A stretch of 64,000 nucleotides of DNA from Pseudomonas fluorescens (lineage in GTDB: Bacteria > Pseudomonadota > Gammaproteobacteria > Pseudomonadales > Pseudomonadaceae), in NCBI RefSeq assembly GCF_902497745.1, contig NZ_CABVHJ010000018.1, positions 77,057 to 141,056 on the forward strand. Direction: 5' to 3'. Below are positions 26,223-35,405 of this stretch, one piece after another (within the stretch, counting starts at the first letter, position 1; the number at the start of each line of letters is the position of its first letter). Below the pieces are notes generated by a model, which was given only the letters and a program-made list of their open reading frames with translations, was not told the origin of the DNA and searched no databases. The position numbers and the translations under genes are program-made.

Positions 26223-26816
26223 ATGAGCAATGACGGCGTGAATGCAGGCCGGCGTCGCTTCTTGGTAGCAGCCACATCCGTGGTGGGTGCTGCAGGAGCG
26301 GTGGGGGCTGCGGTCCCGTTCGTGGGGTCATGGTTTCCCAGTGCCAAGGCGAAAGCCGCCGGTGCACCGGTGAAAGTGAATGTCAGCAAAATCGAGCCAG
26401 GACAGCAGATGATTGCTGAGTGGCGCGGCCAGCCGGTCTTCATTGTCCGCCGTACCGAGGAAATCCTGGGGAATCTCAAGAAGATCGAGGGCCAGCTCTC
26501 CGATCCGACCTCCAAAAACTCCACGCAACCCACCTATGTCGATCCTGAAGTGCGCTCGATCAAGCCGGAAATTCTGCTGCTGATCGGGATCTGCACACAC
26601 CTGGGTTGCTCACCGACTTTCCGTCCCGAAGTGGCACCTGCGGATCTGGGCAAAGACTGGGTCGGTGGCTATTTCTGCCCTTGCCACGGTTCCCACTACG
26701 ATCTGGCTGGCCGCGTCTACAAGTCGCAACCTGCGCCTTTGAACCTGCCAGTTCCCCCGCATTCCTATGAGACCGATGACCTGATTGTCATTGGCGTCGA
26801 TACGGAGAAAGCGTGA
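26223..26816 (+). CDS. petA: Ubiquinol--cytochrome c reductase iron-sulfur (Rieske) subunit
   Basis: A 197-residue Rieske protein. The N-terminus has a twin-arginine motif (AGRRRFLV) before a hydrophobic anchor, fitting Tat export with an uncleaved signal anchor. The 2Fe-2S ligands are in CTHLGC (about residues 123-128) and CPCHGS (about 152-157). It passes an electron from ubiquinol to cytochrome c1 in complex III. Its stop codon overlaps the petB start. Confidence 0.96.
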   Translation: MSNDGVNAGRRRFLVAATSVVGAAGAVGAAVPFVGSWFPSAKAKAAGAPVKVNVSKIEPGQQMIAEWRGQPVFIVRRTEEILGNLKKIEGQLSDPTSKNSTQPTYVDPEVRSIKPEILLLIGICTHLGCSPTFRPEVAPADLGKDWVGGYFCPCHGSHYDLAGRVYKSQPAPLNLPVPPHSYETDDLIVIGVDTEKA

Positions 26817-28027
26817 TGAGCAAGTTCATGGATTGGGTTGATGCGCGCTTTCCTGCGACCAAAATGTGGGAAGACCATCTCAGCAAGTATTACGCTCCAA
26901 AAAACTTCAACTTCTTCTATTTCTTCGGTTCCTTGGCGCTGCTGGTGCTGGTGAATCAGATCGTTACCGGTGTCTGGCTGACGATGAGCTACACGCCGTC
27001 GGCAGAAGAAGCCTTCGCTTCCGTTGAATACATCATGCGCGACGTCGAGTACGGCTCGATCCTGCGTCTGCTGCACTCGACCGGCGCTTCGGCGTTTTTC
27101 ATCGTGGTTTATCTGCACATGTTCCGTGGTCTGCTCTACGGTTCGTACCAGAAACCGCGCGAGCTGGTCTGGGTCTTCGGCATGCTGATTTACCTGGCGC
27201 TGATGGCCGAAGCCTTCATGGGTTATCTGCTGCCTTGGGGTCAGATGTCCTACTGGGGTGCCCAAGTGATCATCTCGCTGTTCGGTGCGATTCCGGTCAT
27301 CGGAAACGACCTGACGCAGTGGATTCGTGGCGACTACCTGATCTCCGGGATCACCCTGAACCGCTTCTTCGCCTTGCACGTTGTCGCGCTGCCGATCGTG
27401 ATTCTCGGTCTGGTGGTACTGCACATTCTGGCGCTGCACGAAGTCGGTTCGAACAACCCCGACGGCGTTGACATCAAGAAGCACAAAGACGAAAACGGCA
27501 TCCCGCTGGACGGCATTGCCTTCCACCCGTACTACACCGTGAAGGACATTGTCGGTGTTGTGGTGTTCCTGTTTATCTTCTGCTTCATTGTGTTCTTCTT
27601 CCCTGAAATGGGCGGCTACTTCCTCGAAAAACCAAACTTCGAGCAAGCTAACCCGTTCAAGACGCCAGAGCATATTGCGCCGGTCTGGTACTTCACACCG
27701 TTCTACGCAATTTTGCGTGCGATCCCGGACAAGCTCATGGGCGTTATCGCCATGGGGGCGGCAATTGCGGTGCTGTTCGTGCTGCCGTGGCTGGATCGAA
27801 GCCCGGTGAAGTCGATGCGCTACAAAGGCTGGCTGAGCAAAATCTGGCTGCTGGTGTTCTGCATTTCGTTCGTGATTCTCGGCATTCTTGGTGTGCTTGC
27901 ACCGACGCCGGAGCGAACCTTGCTGTCGCAGGTCTGCACCTTCCTGTACTTCGCCTACTTCATTCTGATGCCGTTCTACACCCGGCTCGAGAAGACCAAA
28001 CCGGTTCCGGAAAGGGTGACTGGCTGA
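26816..28027 (+). CDS. petB: Cytochrome b subunit of the bc1 complex
   Basis: A 403-residue polytopic membrane protein with the cytochrome b hallmarks: heme-ligating His pairs in HSTGASAFFIVVYLHMFRG and the later RFFALHVVALPIVILGLVVL region, and the Qo-site PEWY-equivalent here reading APVWYFTPFYAILR. It holds two b hemes and the quinone sites. The ATG at 26816 shares its first base with the petA stop; a GTG three bases earlier is in frame. Confidence 0.96.
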   Translation: MSKFMDWVDARFPATKMWEDHLSKYYAPKNFNFFYFFGSLALLVLVNQIVTGVWLTMSYTPSAEEAFASVEYIMRDVEYGSILRLLHSTGASAFFIVVYLHMFRGLLYGSYQKPRELVWVFGMLIYLALMAEAFMGYLLPWGQMSYWGAQVIISLFGAIPVIGNDLTQWIRGDYLISGITLNRFFALHVVALPIVILGLVVLHILALHEVGSNNPDGVDIKKHKDENGIPLDGIAFHPYYTVKDIVGVVVFLFIFCFIVFFFPEMGGYFLEKPNFEQANPFKTPEHIAPVWYFTPFYAILRAIPDKLMGVIAMGAAIAVLFVLPWLDRSPVKSMRYKGWLSKIWLLVFCISFVILGILGVLAPTPERTLLSQVCTFLYFAYFILMPFYTRLEKTKPVPERVTG

Positions 28028-28809
28028 TGAAAAAGTTATTTTTTGCTCTGATTTTCGCTGCTCTGCCTGTGCTGTCTTTCGCTGCTGAACATGGTGGTCC
28101 GGAACTGGAAAAAGTCGACATCGACGTTTCCGACAAGGCCGCCCTGCAGGACGGTGCACGTACCTTTGCCAACTATTGCATGGGTTGCCACAGTGCCAAG
28201 TTTCAGCGTTACGAGCGGGTTGCCGATGATCTCGGTGTTCCGCACGAACTGATGCTGGAAAAACTGGTGTTCACCGGCGCCAAGATCGGCGATCACATGA
28301 ACATCGGCATGCAACCGGCGGACGCCAAGACCTGGTTCGGCGCAGCGCCGCCGGATCTGACCCTGGTAGCTCGCGTGCGTGGCACCGACTGGCTCTACGG
28401 ATACCTGAAGTCGTTCTACGAAGATCCGGCACGTCCATGGGGCGTGAACAACAAGGTCTTCCCGAACGTCGGCATGCCTAACGTGCTGGTCGGCCTGCAA
28501 GGTCGTCAGGTCGTGGGTTGCAAGCAGGTGCAGATCGTCGAGGATGGCAAGAAGCAATATGATCCGCTGACCGGTACGCCTCTGACCCATGAAGCGTGCG
28601 ATCAACTGACCATCGTGCCGAAATCCGGTGCTCTGAACGAAGAGCAGTTCGATGAGAAGGTCAAGAATCTGGTAACCTTCCTGGCTTACTCGGCTAACCC
28701 GGTTAAGCTGCAACATCAGCGCATCGGTACTTATGTCTTGCTGTACCTGGCGTTCTTCTTTGTGTTCGCCTACCTGCTCAAGCGTGAATACTGGAAAGAC
28801 GTGCACTGA
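28027..28809 (+). CDS. petC: Cytochrome c1
   Basis: A 260-residue protein with a Sec signal (LFFALIFAALPVLSFAA), the heme c motif CMGCH (about residues 51-55), an axial Met candidate in NVGMPNVL, and a C-terminal membrane anchor (TYVLLYLAFFFVFAYLL). The start at 28027 overlaps the petB stop (TGATGA). It completes the petABC operon and donates electrons to cytochrome c or an oxidase. Confidence 0.96.
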   Translation: MKKLFFALIFAALPVLSFAAEHGGPELEKVDIDVSDKAALQDGARTFANYCMGCHSAKFQRYERVADDLGVPHELMLEKLVFTGAKIGDHMNIGMQPADAKTWFGAAPPDLTLVARVRGTDWLYGYLKSFYEDPARPWGVNNKVFPNVGMPNVLVGLQGRQVVGCKQVQIVEDGKKQYDPLTGTPLTHEACDQLTIVPKSGALNEEQFDEKVKNLVTFLAYSANPVKLQHQRIGTYVLLYLAFFFVFAYLLKREYWKDVH

Positions 28810-28833
28810 TACGCTTCAAGCATTGCTGTTAAT

Positions 28834-28918
28834 CGCGCGCGCCCAAGGGCGCCTCCGATAACGTAACGTCTGGTCAGCCAGAGGTTGCGGGAGGCGCCCT
28901 CTGGGCGCGCGCGTTTTT
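28834..28918 (+). terminator. Large palindromic terminator after petC
   Basis: Two arms of about 25 bases (CGCGCGCGCCCAAGGGCGCC and CCGGGAGGCGCC-type complement ending GGGCGCGCGCG) with a roughly 30-bp loop, then GTTTTTCC. Unusually large for an intrinsic terminator. Confidence 0.7.
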
Positions 28919-28955
28919 CCGGTTCCGATAATTTCAACAAGCGAGGAGGATCGCC

Positions 28956-29573
28956 ATGGGCGTGACCAATCGGTTGGCCTGTTACTCCGACCCCGCCGAC
29001 CACTATTCCCACCGAGTGCGCATTGTGCTTGCAGAGAAGGGTGTCAGCGCCGAGATCATTTATGTGGAAGCTGGTCGCCAGCCGCCTAAACTGATTGAGG
29101 TAAACCCTTACGGCAGTCTGCCGACGCTGGTCGATCGTGACCTGGCGTTGTGGGAGTCGACCGTGGTGATGGAATATCTGGATGAGCGTTACCCGCACCC
29201 GCCGTTGATGCCGGTTTACCCGGTGGCGCGTGCCAACAGCCGCCTGCTGATTCATCGTATTCAGCGCGACTGGTGTGGTCTGGTGGATCTGATTCTGGAT
29301 CCCAAGTCCAAGGAGGCTGCGCGTGTCGTGGCGCGCAAGGAATTGCGTGAAAGCCTGACGGGCGTGTCGCCGCTGTTTGCCGACAAGCCGTTTTTCCTCA
29401 GTGAGGAACAAAGTCTGGTGGATTGCTGCCTATTGCCAATACTCTGGCGTTTGCCGATTCTGGGTATTGAACTGCCGCGGCCAGCCAAGCCGCTGCTTGA
29501 TTATATGGAGCGCTCGTTTGCGCGTGAGGCTTTCCAGGCGAGTCTGTCTGGTGTCGAACGCGATATGCGCTAA
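28956..29573 (+). CDS. sspA: Stringent starvation protein A (GST fold)
   Basis: A 205-residue glutathione S-transferase-fold protein. The N-terminal thioredoxin-like domain (YSDPADHYSHRVRIVLAEKG) and the conserved VNPYGSLPTLVDRDL, with ESTVVMEYLDERYPHPPL, match SspA, the RNA-polymerase-associated regulator. It lacks the usual catalytic Cys/Ser of true GSTs. It is followed after 16 bp by sspB, the standard order. SspA affects acid and starvation survival and virulence-gene expression. Confidence 0.93.
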   Translation: MGVTNRLACYSDPADHYSHRVRIVLAEKGVSAEIIYVEAGRQPPKLIEVNPYGSLPTLVDRDLALWESTVVMEYLDERYPHPPLMPVYPVARANSRLLIHRIQRDWCGLVDLILDPKSKEAARVVARKELRESLTGVSPLFADKPFFLSEEQSLVDCCLLPILWRLPILGIELPRPAKPLLDYMERSFAREAFQASLSGVERDMR

Positions 29574-29589
29574 GGCTTAAGGAGCCGCT

Positions 29590-30003
29590 ATGAACTCCAG
29601 TCGACCTTATCTGGTCCGCGCGCTCTACGAGTGGATTGTTGATAACGATTGCACCCCGCACATGCTGGTCAACTCTGAATACCCGGCGGTGCAGGTGCCG
29701 CAGGGTTTCGCCAGTGACGGGCAGATTGTCCTGAATATCTCGCCGAGTGCCGTGCGTCATCTGCACATGGACAACGACGTAGTGACCTTTGAAGGTCGCT
29801 TCGGTGGTGTTCCGCACAGCTTGTACGTGCCGATCAGCGCGATCCTGGGGATCTACGCCCGGGAGAACGGTCAGGGTATGGTGTTCGATCTCGAGTCGCC
29901 GATGGATGACGAAGAAGAGATCGAGTCGGATGACGACTTGCCGCCACCGGACAGCGAGCCGCCGCGCCCTAGCGGCCGGCCTAGTTTGAAAGTGGTGAAG
30001 TAA
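29590..30003 (+). CDS. sspB: ClpXP protease specificity-enhancing factor SspB
   Basis: A 137-residue adaptor. The substrate-binding core includes RPYLVRALYEWIVDNDCTPH, NISPSAVRHLHMDND and the FGGVPHSLYVPISAILGIYA strand set. A disordered acidic Pro-rich linker leads to the ClpX-binding tail (RPSLKVVK). It delivers ssrA-tagged proteins to ClpXP. Confidence 0.95.
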   Translation: MNSSRPYLVRALYEWIVDNDCTPHMLVNSEYPAVQVPQGFASDGQIVLNISPSAVRHLHMDNDVVTFEGRFGGVPHSLYVPISAILGIYARENGQGMVFDLESPMDDEEEIESDDDLPPPDSEPPRPSGRPSLKVVK

Positions 30004-30004
30004 T

Positions 30005-30036
30005 AAAAAAGGCGATCCGGATGGATCGCCTTTTTT
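30005..30036. terminator. Bidirectional terminator after sspB
   Basis: A-run, stem GGCGATCC / GGATCGCC, T-run; two bases past the sspB stop. Confidence 0.92.
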
Positions 30037-30052
30037 GTGTGCGTTGCAAAAT

Positions 30053-30138
30053 TGTAGGAGCTGCCGAAGGCTGCGATCTTTTGATCCTGGTCTTTTAAAA
30101 GCAAGATCAAAGGATCGCAGCCTTCGGCAGCTCCTACA
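30053..30138. repeat. REP pair, TGTAGGAGCTGCC family (compact copy)
   Basis: TGTAGGAGCTGCCGAAGGCT... and its inverted copy ending AGCTCCTACA with a short AT-richer loop. The same arms flank the expanded element at 12411-12807. Confidence 0.92.
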
Positions 30139-30149
30139 GAGATCGTGTA

Positions 30150-30728
30150 TCAGTCGATGTACTCGAACAGCTTGACGATTTTCTGCACGCCGGAAACGCC
30201 CTGAACCAGATTGGTTGCCTGAGTGGCTTCCTGTTTGGTCAGCAGGCCCAGCAGGTAGACGATACCGTTCTCGGTCACGACCTTGATGCGTGAGCCTGGG
30301 ATGCTGGCGTCAGTGAGCATCTGGGTCTTGATCTTGGAGGTCAGCCAGGTGTCGTTCTGGCGCGCCAGGAAACCGGACGGCGGTATGACTTGCAGTTCGT
30401 TATGAACGGTTTTTACCCGTTGGACCGCCGCTGCTGCCTGTTCGGCTTTGGCTTTCAGGTCTGCACGAGGTGTCTGGCCGGCCAGCAGTACGACACCGTT
30501 GAAACTGGTCACGACGATGTGCGAATCGTTGTCCAGGGCCGGGTCGGCTTTGGCCACGTTCACGCCCACTTTGGTTTCGATCAGCGAGTCGTCGATCTTG
30601 CTGCCGAAGGTGCGGGTGCCACGATCGTCGTCGATCGGCGCCTCACGGCTGGCGTTTACCACCGAGGTGCAGCCGCTGATGCCGAGGCACAGGGTCAAGG
30701 CCAGAAGGCCAAGGCGATTAGGGGTCAT
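30150..30728 (-). CDS. dolP: BON-domain lipoprotein DolP
   Basis: A 192-residue outer-membrane lipoprotein: lipobox LGISGC (Cys20), then two BON domains, the first ending in SFNGVVLLAGQTP and the second in TENGIVYLLGLLTKQEA. Length and gene position (next to diaA, yraN, lpoA) match E. coli YraP/DolP, which supports BAM activity and outer-membrane integrity. Its ATG overlaps the diaA stop. Confidence 0.9.
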   Translation of the reverse strand: MTPNRLGLLALTLCLGISGCTSVVNASREAPIDDDRGTRTFGSKIDDSLIETKVGVNVAKADPALDNDSHIVVTSFNGVVLLAGQTPRADLKAKAEQAAAAVQRVKTVHNELQVIPPSGFLARQNDTWLTSKIKTQMLTDASIPGSRIKVVTENGIVYLLGLLTKQEATQATNLVQGVSGVQKIVKLFEYID

Positions 30729-31318
30729 TCTTCACTCCCGAACAGTTGGCTGTCGATCAGATCGCAAAGGCAATGGATCGCCAGCAAGTGGACTTCTTGA
30801 ATACGTGCGGTGACGTTGGCCGGTACGCGAATCTCGACGTCCTCGGGCAGCAGCAGCGACGCCATGCCACCGCCATCGCGTCCGGTCATAGCTACGACAA
30901 TCATTTCGCGATCATGTGCGGCCTGGATCGCTTGAATAATGTTCGCCGAGTTGCCGCTGGTCGAAATCGCCAGCAGGACATCGCCTGGCTGACCCAATGC
31001 GCGGATCTGTTTGGAGAACACTTCGTTGTAGCTGTAATCGTTGGCGATCGAAGTGATCGTCGAGGTGTCGGTGGTCAGGGCGATAGCTGGCAGGCTCGGG
31101 CGCTCGCGCTCGAAGCGGTTGAGCAGCTCCGAAGAGAAGTGCTGGGCATCTCCGGCCGAGCCGCCATTGCCGCACGAAAGCATTTTGCCTTCGTTGAGCA
31201 GGGCATTGACCATGATCTGGCTGGCTTGCTCGATGTGCGGTGCAAGTACGTCCATCGCCTGTTGCTTGGTGTCGATACTGGCCTGGAAAAGCTGGCGAAT
31301 TCGGGATTGCATGTCCAT
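30725..31318 (-). CDS. diaA: SIS-domain phosphoheptose isomerase-like protein DiaA
   Basis: A 197-residue SIS-fold protein (CGNGGSAGDAQHFSSELLNR, about residues 50-69, and ISTSGNSANI). Sequence alone resembles GmhA; its place between yraN and dolP matches DiaA, the DnaA-binding initiation factor. Pseudomonads often annotate this gene as phosphoheptose isomerase, so both readings remain open. The start at 31318 (MDMQSR) is preceded by TTAAGGT; ATG at 31312 is a close alternative. Confidence 0.82.
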   Translation of the reverse strand: MDMQSRIRQLFQASIDTKQQAMDVLAPHIEQASQIMVNALLNEGKMLSCGNGGSAGDAQHFSSELLNRFERERPSLPAIALTTDTSTITSIANDYSYNEVFSKQIRALGQPGDVLLAISTSGNSANIIQAIQAAHDREMIVVAMTGRDGGGMASLLLPEDVEIRVPANVTARIQEVHLLAIHCLCDLIDSQLFGSEE

Positions 31319-31422
31319 CTGTGTGACCTTAAGTAGCGCGGCTATCCGGCACATGAATGTGCAGCCCGCAAAGCAAAGAGCAAAATTTGTCGGTGGGATT
31401 GTCCGGGTCGCAACGCCGACGA

Positions 31423-31785
31423 TCAACTGTCGAAAGCATTCTGCAACCAGTTCAGCTGATCCGGGTGGCTGTCGATGGCCACCACGTCGAAGCGGCAAGG
31501 GGAATTGGCCCAACGCGACTCGCGCTGAAGAAAATACTGCGCAGCGAAAATCAGTTTCTGCTGCTTGCGCTCATCGATGCTAGCGAGTGCGCCACCCCAT
31601 TGAGTGTTTTTTCTGTAGCGAACTTCAACGAATACTACTGTATCGCCATCAAGCATGACCAGATCAAGCTCGCCGCGTTTGCACAACCAGTTCTGCGCCA
31701 GCAGGCGCAGACCGTGTTGTTGCAGATGCTCGAGCGCTTGGCGCTCGGCATCTTTACCGCTTTGCGAGCGTGACCTGTCAGGCAT
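31423..31785 (-). CDS. yraN: YraN family protein (UPF0102, endonuclease-like fold)
   Basis: A 120-residue protein with the UPF0102 signatures: GKDAERQALEHLQQHGL, NWLCKRGELDLVM and VFVEVRYRKNTQWGGA. The E-x-D...E-x-K-like pattern (GELDLV, VEVRYR) recalls PD-(D/E)XK nucleases, although activity is unproven in the family. The start at 31785 (MPDRSRS) overlaps the lpoA stop; an upstream frame opening lies inside lpoA. Confidence 0.9.
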   Translation of the reverse strand: MPDRSRSQSGKDAERQALEHLQQHGLRLLAQNWLCKRGELDLVMLDGDTVVFVEVRYRKNTQWGGALASIDERKQQKLIFAAQYFLQRESRWANSPCRFDVVAIDSHPDQLNWLQNAFDS

Positions 31786-33596
31786 CAGCGCGGGGTGTCC
31801 GGCAGGCGCTGAACCTGACCGCTGACGAACTGCGCCCAAGGCAATTGACGCACGACGCGTTGGGTCTGGGTCATGCCGAGGCTGCCCGACTCACCGTCGA
31901 TGCGGCTGTCTGGCAGCGCTTTGAGCTGGCCCAGGCGCGGTGCCAGACGATAGGCATCCACGCCCATTGCGTACAGGCGGCCGAGGCTGCCGGCGGCTTG
32001 TGGCCACTGCGCAACCACTTGCTGGCGCAGTGGGTCGCTGGTGTCTAGCAGCCACGGAGTTTCGCAGAAGCGAATGCCGTTCATGTCGTTGTACTGGTTG
32101 ACGTCGCCGCTGGCGCTGTAAACGTGCGAGGTTGCGTAAACCGGAACGTCACCGGCGTACTGGAAGTTCAGGGTCGGCTTGATCTGCTGCGCCTGTTGCG
32201 GCGTGGCGGCGAGAAAGATGAACTCGATGTCCTGACGACGCGACGGCTGCGCGGCTACGTTGGTGCCTGCGGCATTCTGCAGGCTCTTGGCCCGAGCTTC
32301 GCTTTGACGCAGCTGGAACATGTCGGCGATCTGCTGGGCCAGTTGCACCGGCTGATCAACACGTTCGGTGGCGACGATGCTGCCGCCGTTCGCTTGCCAA
32401 TCCTGGCTGAACGCTCGCAGTACGCGGTCGCCCCATTCGCCTTTCGGTACCATGATCGCGGCGCGGTGCAGGCCATCGGCGCGGGCACGACGCGAGACTT
32501 CGCGGGCTTCGTCTTCAGCGGCCAGACCGAACTGGAACAGTTGCGCCGGGCCTTGATCACCTTCGCTGTAGTTCAGCGCCAGGGTGGTGATCGGCAGTTG
32601 TGGGCGGGTGCTCAGTTGTTTGACCAGTGGTTTTTCCAGCGGACCGACGACCAGTTGCACGCCATCAGCCTGAGCCTTGCGGTAGAACTCGTCCATCGAA
32701 GTCAGCTTGGAACTGTCGTAGAACTCGATAGCTGGCAGTTTCTGCCCGGCCTGTTGAGCCTGGTAGTGCGCAGCCATGAAGCCTTCGCGCAGTGCTTTAC
32801 CGACCGCTGCCAATTGGCCGTCCTGTGGCAGCAGCAGGGCGATCTTGCTCAGTGGCTGGCTGGCCAGTTCCTTGAGTTTGGTCAGTGGCAACGGCAGGTT
32901 GATCGCCGCCGGGTGCTTTGGATTCTGCGCACGCCAGGTGTCGATCGCGGCTTGCTGCTGTTCCAGAGTGCCAGCGGATTTTACCGCCATGGCCAGGCCC
33001 ATCCAGCCGCCGAGATCGTCGGTGGTGTTCGGTTGCAGTTGATCGGTTGGCAGCGAGCCAATCAGGGTCCAGATCGCTTCGTGGTTCTTGCTCGCGGCTT
33101 CGCCTTGCAGCATCGGCGCGATAAACACGCGCTCGCGGGCGGCAGCCAAAGTCTGGCCATCGGCTTCAAGGGCGCGGGCATGCACGGTGCCGGTGCGCAC
33201 TTGCTGCTCTTCAGGCATTTCGCCCAGGTGCTGCAGGCTTGGATGGCTCAGGGCAGTCAACGCAGCTTTCGGCTGATTGCGGGTCATGGCCAGTTCAGCA
33301 TTCAGCGTGCTGGCAAAAATCTGCTGGCCGGGCTTGAGTTGCTCCATCGGCACTTGTTGCAGGATTTGCGCGGACTGTCCGGCATTGCCCTGGCGATAAG
33401 CCAGGTCCGCAGCGCTGAGGCGCAGCAGGGCGGCTTTTTCCGGGGTTTTCGCTTGGCCAGCCTGTTCGAGCAGTTGCTCGATGCTGGCATCCGGGGTCCG
33501 TGGAAGTTCGCCAAGGCTGGAGGAAGGGGAGCTGGCGCAAGCCGCCAACAGGGCAGCGAGGCAGAGGGCAGTGAACAGCCGCAGGCAAGCGATCAT
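31785..33596 (-). CDS. lpoA: Penicillin-binding protein activator LpoA
   Basis: A 603-residue outer-membrane lipoprotein (lipobox LLAAC, Cys20). The N-terminal TPR-like helical half is followed by a periplasmic-binding-protein-like half (IALLLPQDGQLAAVGKALRE, and MGVDAYRLAPRL near the end). LpoA reaches through peptidoglycan to stimulate PBP1a. It heads the leftward lpoA-yraN-diaA-dolP run and is divergent from rsmI, as in other gammaproteobacteria. Confidence 0.93.
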   Translation of the reverse strand: MIACLRLFTALCLAALLAACASSPSSSLGELPRTPDASIEQLLEQAGQAKTPEKAALLRLSAADLAYRQGNAGQSAQILQQVPMEQLKPGQQIFASTLNAELAMTRNQPKAALTALSHPSLQHLGEMPEEQQVRTGTVHARALEADGQTLAAARERVFIAPMLQGEAASKNHEAIWTLIGSLPTDQLQPNTTDDLGGWMGLAMAVKSAGTLEQQQAAIDTWRAQNPKHPAAINLPLPLTKLKELASQPLSKIALLLPQDGQLAAVGKALREGFMAAHYQAQQAGQKLPAIEFYDSSKLTSMDEFYRKAQADGVQLVVGPLEKPLVKQLSTRPQLPITTLALNYSEGDQGPAQLFQFGLAAEDEAREVSRRARADGLHRAAIMVPKGEWGDRVLRAFSQDWQANGGSIVATERVDQPVQLAQQIADMFQLRQSEARAKSLQNAAGTNVAAQPSRRQDIEFIFLAATPQQAQQIKPTLNFQYAGDVPVYATSHVYSASGDVNQYNDMNGIRFCETPWLLDTSDPLRQQVVAQWPQAAGSLGRLYAMGVDAYRLAPRLGQLKALPDSRIDGESGSLGMTQTQRVVRQLPWAQFVSGQVQRLPDTPR

Positions 33597-33806
33597 GTAA
33601 GTGTTCCTGATACTCGATCAAATTAGCGTGGAATTGTACCCAAGCACTGGCCGGGGCGCGATGTTACTGGCGTGAATCGGACAATTTAGCTGGAGTAAAT
33701 GTTGCGGCGGCGCACAACGGCGTGCAAAACCGGGTTCGGCTTGAGCGCATCGCAAGCCTCGTGACGCGCTACAATGGCCGCTTTTACCGATCACGAGGTG
33801 TGCGCT

Positions 33807-34679
33807 TTGACTGCTCCAGGTTCCCTGAATTCCGCTGCTGGCTCGCTTTATGTGGTGGCGACGCCCATCGGCAACCTGGACGACATCAGCGCCCGGGCCC
33901 TGAAGATTCTTCGTGAAGTGGCGTTGATTGCTGCCGAAGACACCCGCCACTCGGCGCGCCTGATGCAGCACTTCGGGATTGGTACGCCGCTGGCCGCGTG
34001 TCACGAACACAATGAACGAGATGAAGGTAGCCGCTTTATTACCCGTCTGCTGGCGGGCGATAACGTCGCGCTGATTTCTGATGCGGGGACACCGCTGATT
34101 TCCGATCCGGGTTATCACCTGGTCCGTCAGGCCCGTGCGGCAGGGATCAATGTGGTGCCGGTGCCAGGCGCTTGTGCCCTTATCGCCGCGCTGTCGGCGG
34201 CCGGTCTGCCGTCTGACCGATTCATCTTCGAAGGTTTTCTGCCGGCCAAATCGGTCGGACGCAAGGCGCGACTGGAAGCGGTTAAAGAAGAGCCGCGCAC
34301 CCTGATCTTCTATGAAGCACCGCACCGCATTCTTGAATGCCTGCAGGATATGGAAGAAGTGTTCGGCGGTGAGCGTCAGGCATTGCTCGCCCGTGAAATC
34401 ACCAAAACCTTTGAAACGCTCAAGGGACTACCATTGGCCGAGCTGCGCGCGTTCGTCGAGTCGGACAGCAATCAGCAGCGTGGCGAATGCGTGGTGCTGG
34501 TAGCCGGATGGACTGCGCCGGAGTCAGAAGATGCAGTCAGCAGCGAGGCGATGCGCATCCTCGATCTGCTGCTCGAAGAAATGCCGCTCAAGCGAGCTGC
34601 TGCGTTGGCAGCGCAGATCACCGGCGAGCGCAAAAACGTGTTGTATCAGGTCGCGCTGGATAAGCAGAAAGGCGTGTAA
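33807..34679 (+). CDS. rsmI: 16S rRNA (cytidine(1402)-2'-O)-methyltransferase RsmI
   Basis: A 290-residue tetrapyrrole-methylase-fold enzyme with LYVVATPIGNLDDISARA, AEDTRHSARLM, SDAGTPLISDPGY and FYEAPHRI, all RsmI signatures. It 2'-O-methylates C1402 in the decoding centre. A TTG start at 33807 is chosen because CACGAGG lies 8-12 bases before it; an ATG at 33774 in the same frame has no Shine-Dalgarno. It is followed by the RNase P RNA gene. Confidence 0.93.
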   Translation: MTAPGSLNSAAGSLYVVATPIGNLDDISARALKILREVALIAAEDTRHSARLMQHFGIGTPLAACHEHNERDEGSRFITRLLAGDNVALISDAGTPLISDPGYHLVRQARAAGINVVPVPGACALIAALSAAGLPSDRFIFEGFLPAKSVGRKARLEAVKEEPRTLIFYEAPHRILECLQDMEEVFGGERQALLAREITKTFETLKGLPLAELRAFVESDSNQQRGECVVLVAGWTAPESEDAVSSEAMRILDLLLEEMPLKRAAALAAQITGERKNVLYQVALDKQKGV

Positions 34680-34750
34680 GCCGTCGCCCATAACGGTCTT
34701 GAGGCTTTTAGCGCTTGTTCTTCAGGCGCTCTGCCGTTAACCTTCGCGGC

Positions 34751-35106
34751 GGAGAGTCGATCGGACAGTCGCTGCCCTCTATGAAAATTAGGGGGGGGAG
34801 GAAAGTCCGGGCTCCATAGGGCGAAGTGCCAGGTAATGCCTGGGAGGCGTGAGCCTACGGAAAGTGCCACAGAAAATAACCGCCTAAGCGCTTCGGCGCC
34901 GGTAAGGGTGAAAAGGTGCGGTAAGAGCGCACCGCACGTCTGGCAACAGTTCGTGGCTAGGTAAACCCCACTTGGAGCAAGACCAAATAGGGTCCCAAGG
35001 CGTGGCCCGCGCTGGGACCGGGTAGGTTGCTAAAGATGTCCAGTGATGGCCATCGTAGACGAATGACTGTTCAAGACAGAACCCGGCTTACAGATCGACT
35101 CTCCAC
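34751..35106 (+). ncRNA. rnpB: RNase P RNA (type A)
   Basis: Ends pair as helix P1 (AGAGTCGATC with GATCGACTCT). Inside are the universal elements in order: GAGGAAAGTCCGGGCTCC, CAGGTAATGCCTGGGAGG, CACAGAAAATAACCGCC, GGTAAGGGTGAAAAGGTG, GTAAACCCCACTTGGAGC and the 3' GAACCCGGCTTACA. The rsmI-rnpB-mraZ order is typical of pseudomonads. The ribozyme matures tRNA 5' ends. Confidence 0.97.
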
Positions 35107-35405
35107 CTTTTTCTTTCCCTGCTTGAATCATTGGCGACAGGGCTGTGTAATATCAGCAGGCCTGCTCTGAAAGTTCGGCAGCGGCAAATGCCAGTAATAG
35201 CCATTTCCCACCTTGCTTCAATCAACAGCAGAAGCGCTTTTGTAATACCGAAAAAATCTTACTCTTAACAAATTACTTTAACTTTCGAGCGCAGCTGTCG
35301 GTGCTGCATCAAGTTATGGGTCGAAACTCTCCGCCAGATTGTCGTTACTCCTCCTTTTAAGCTCCTAAATCTCCGTTCTGTAAGGGTTTTCCTTTAATCC
35401 GCGCC
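35107..35405. other. AT-richer spacer between rnpB and the mra promoter
   Basis: About 300 bp. It opens with a T-rich tract (CTTTTTCTTTCC) that may end rnpB. No gene, repeat or stable hairpin was recognised in the rest; base composition is markedly more AT-rich than the neighbouring genes. Confidence 0.5.

Noticed and set aside
27787..28809. A longer cytochrome c1 starting at 27787
   Set aside because: The extra residues are petB read out of frame; the Sec signal and heme protein begin at 28027.
30725..31318. Calling this gene gmhA (LPS heptose synthesis)
   Set aside because: SIS-fold sequence alone cannot separate GmhA from DiaA; the yraN-dolP neighbourhood favours DiaA.
32124..33626. A 500-codon open frame antisense to lpoA
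   Set aside because: Shadow of a well-recognised lipoprotein gene; no independent start signal or motif.
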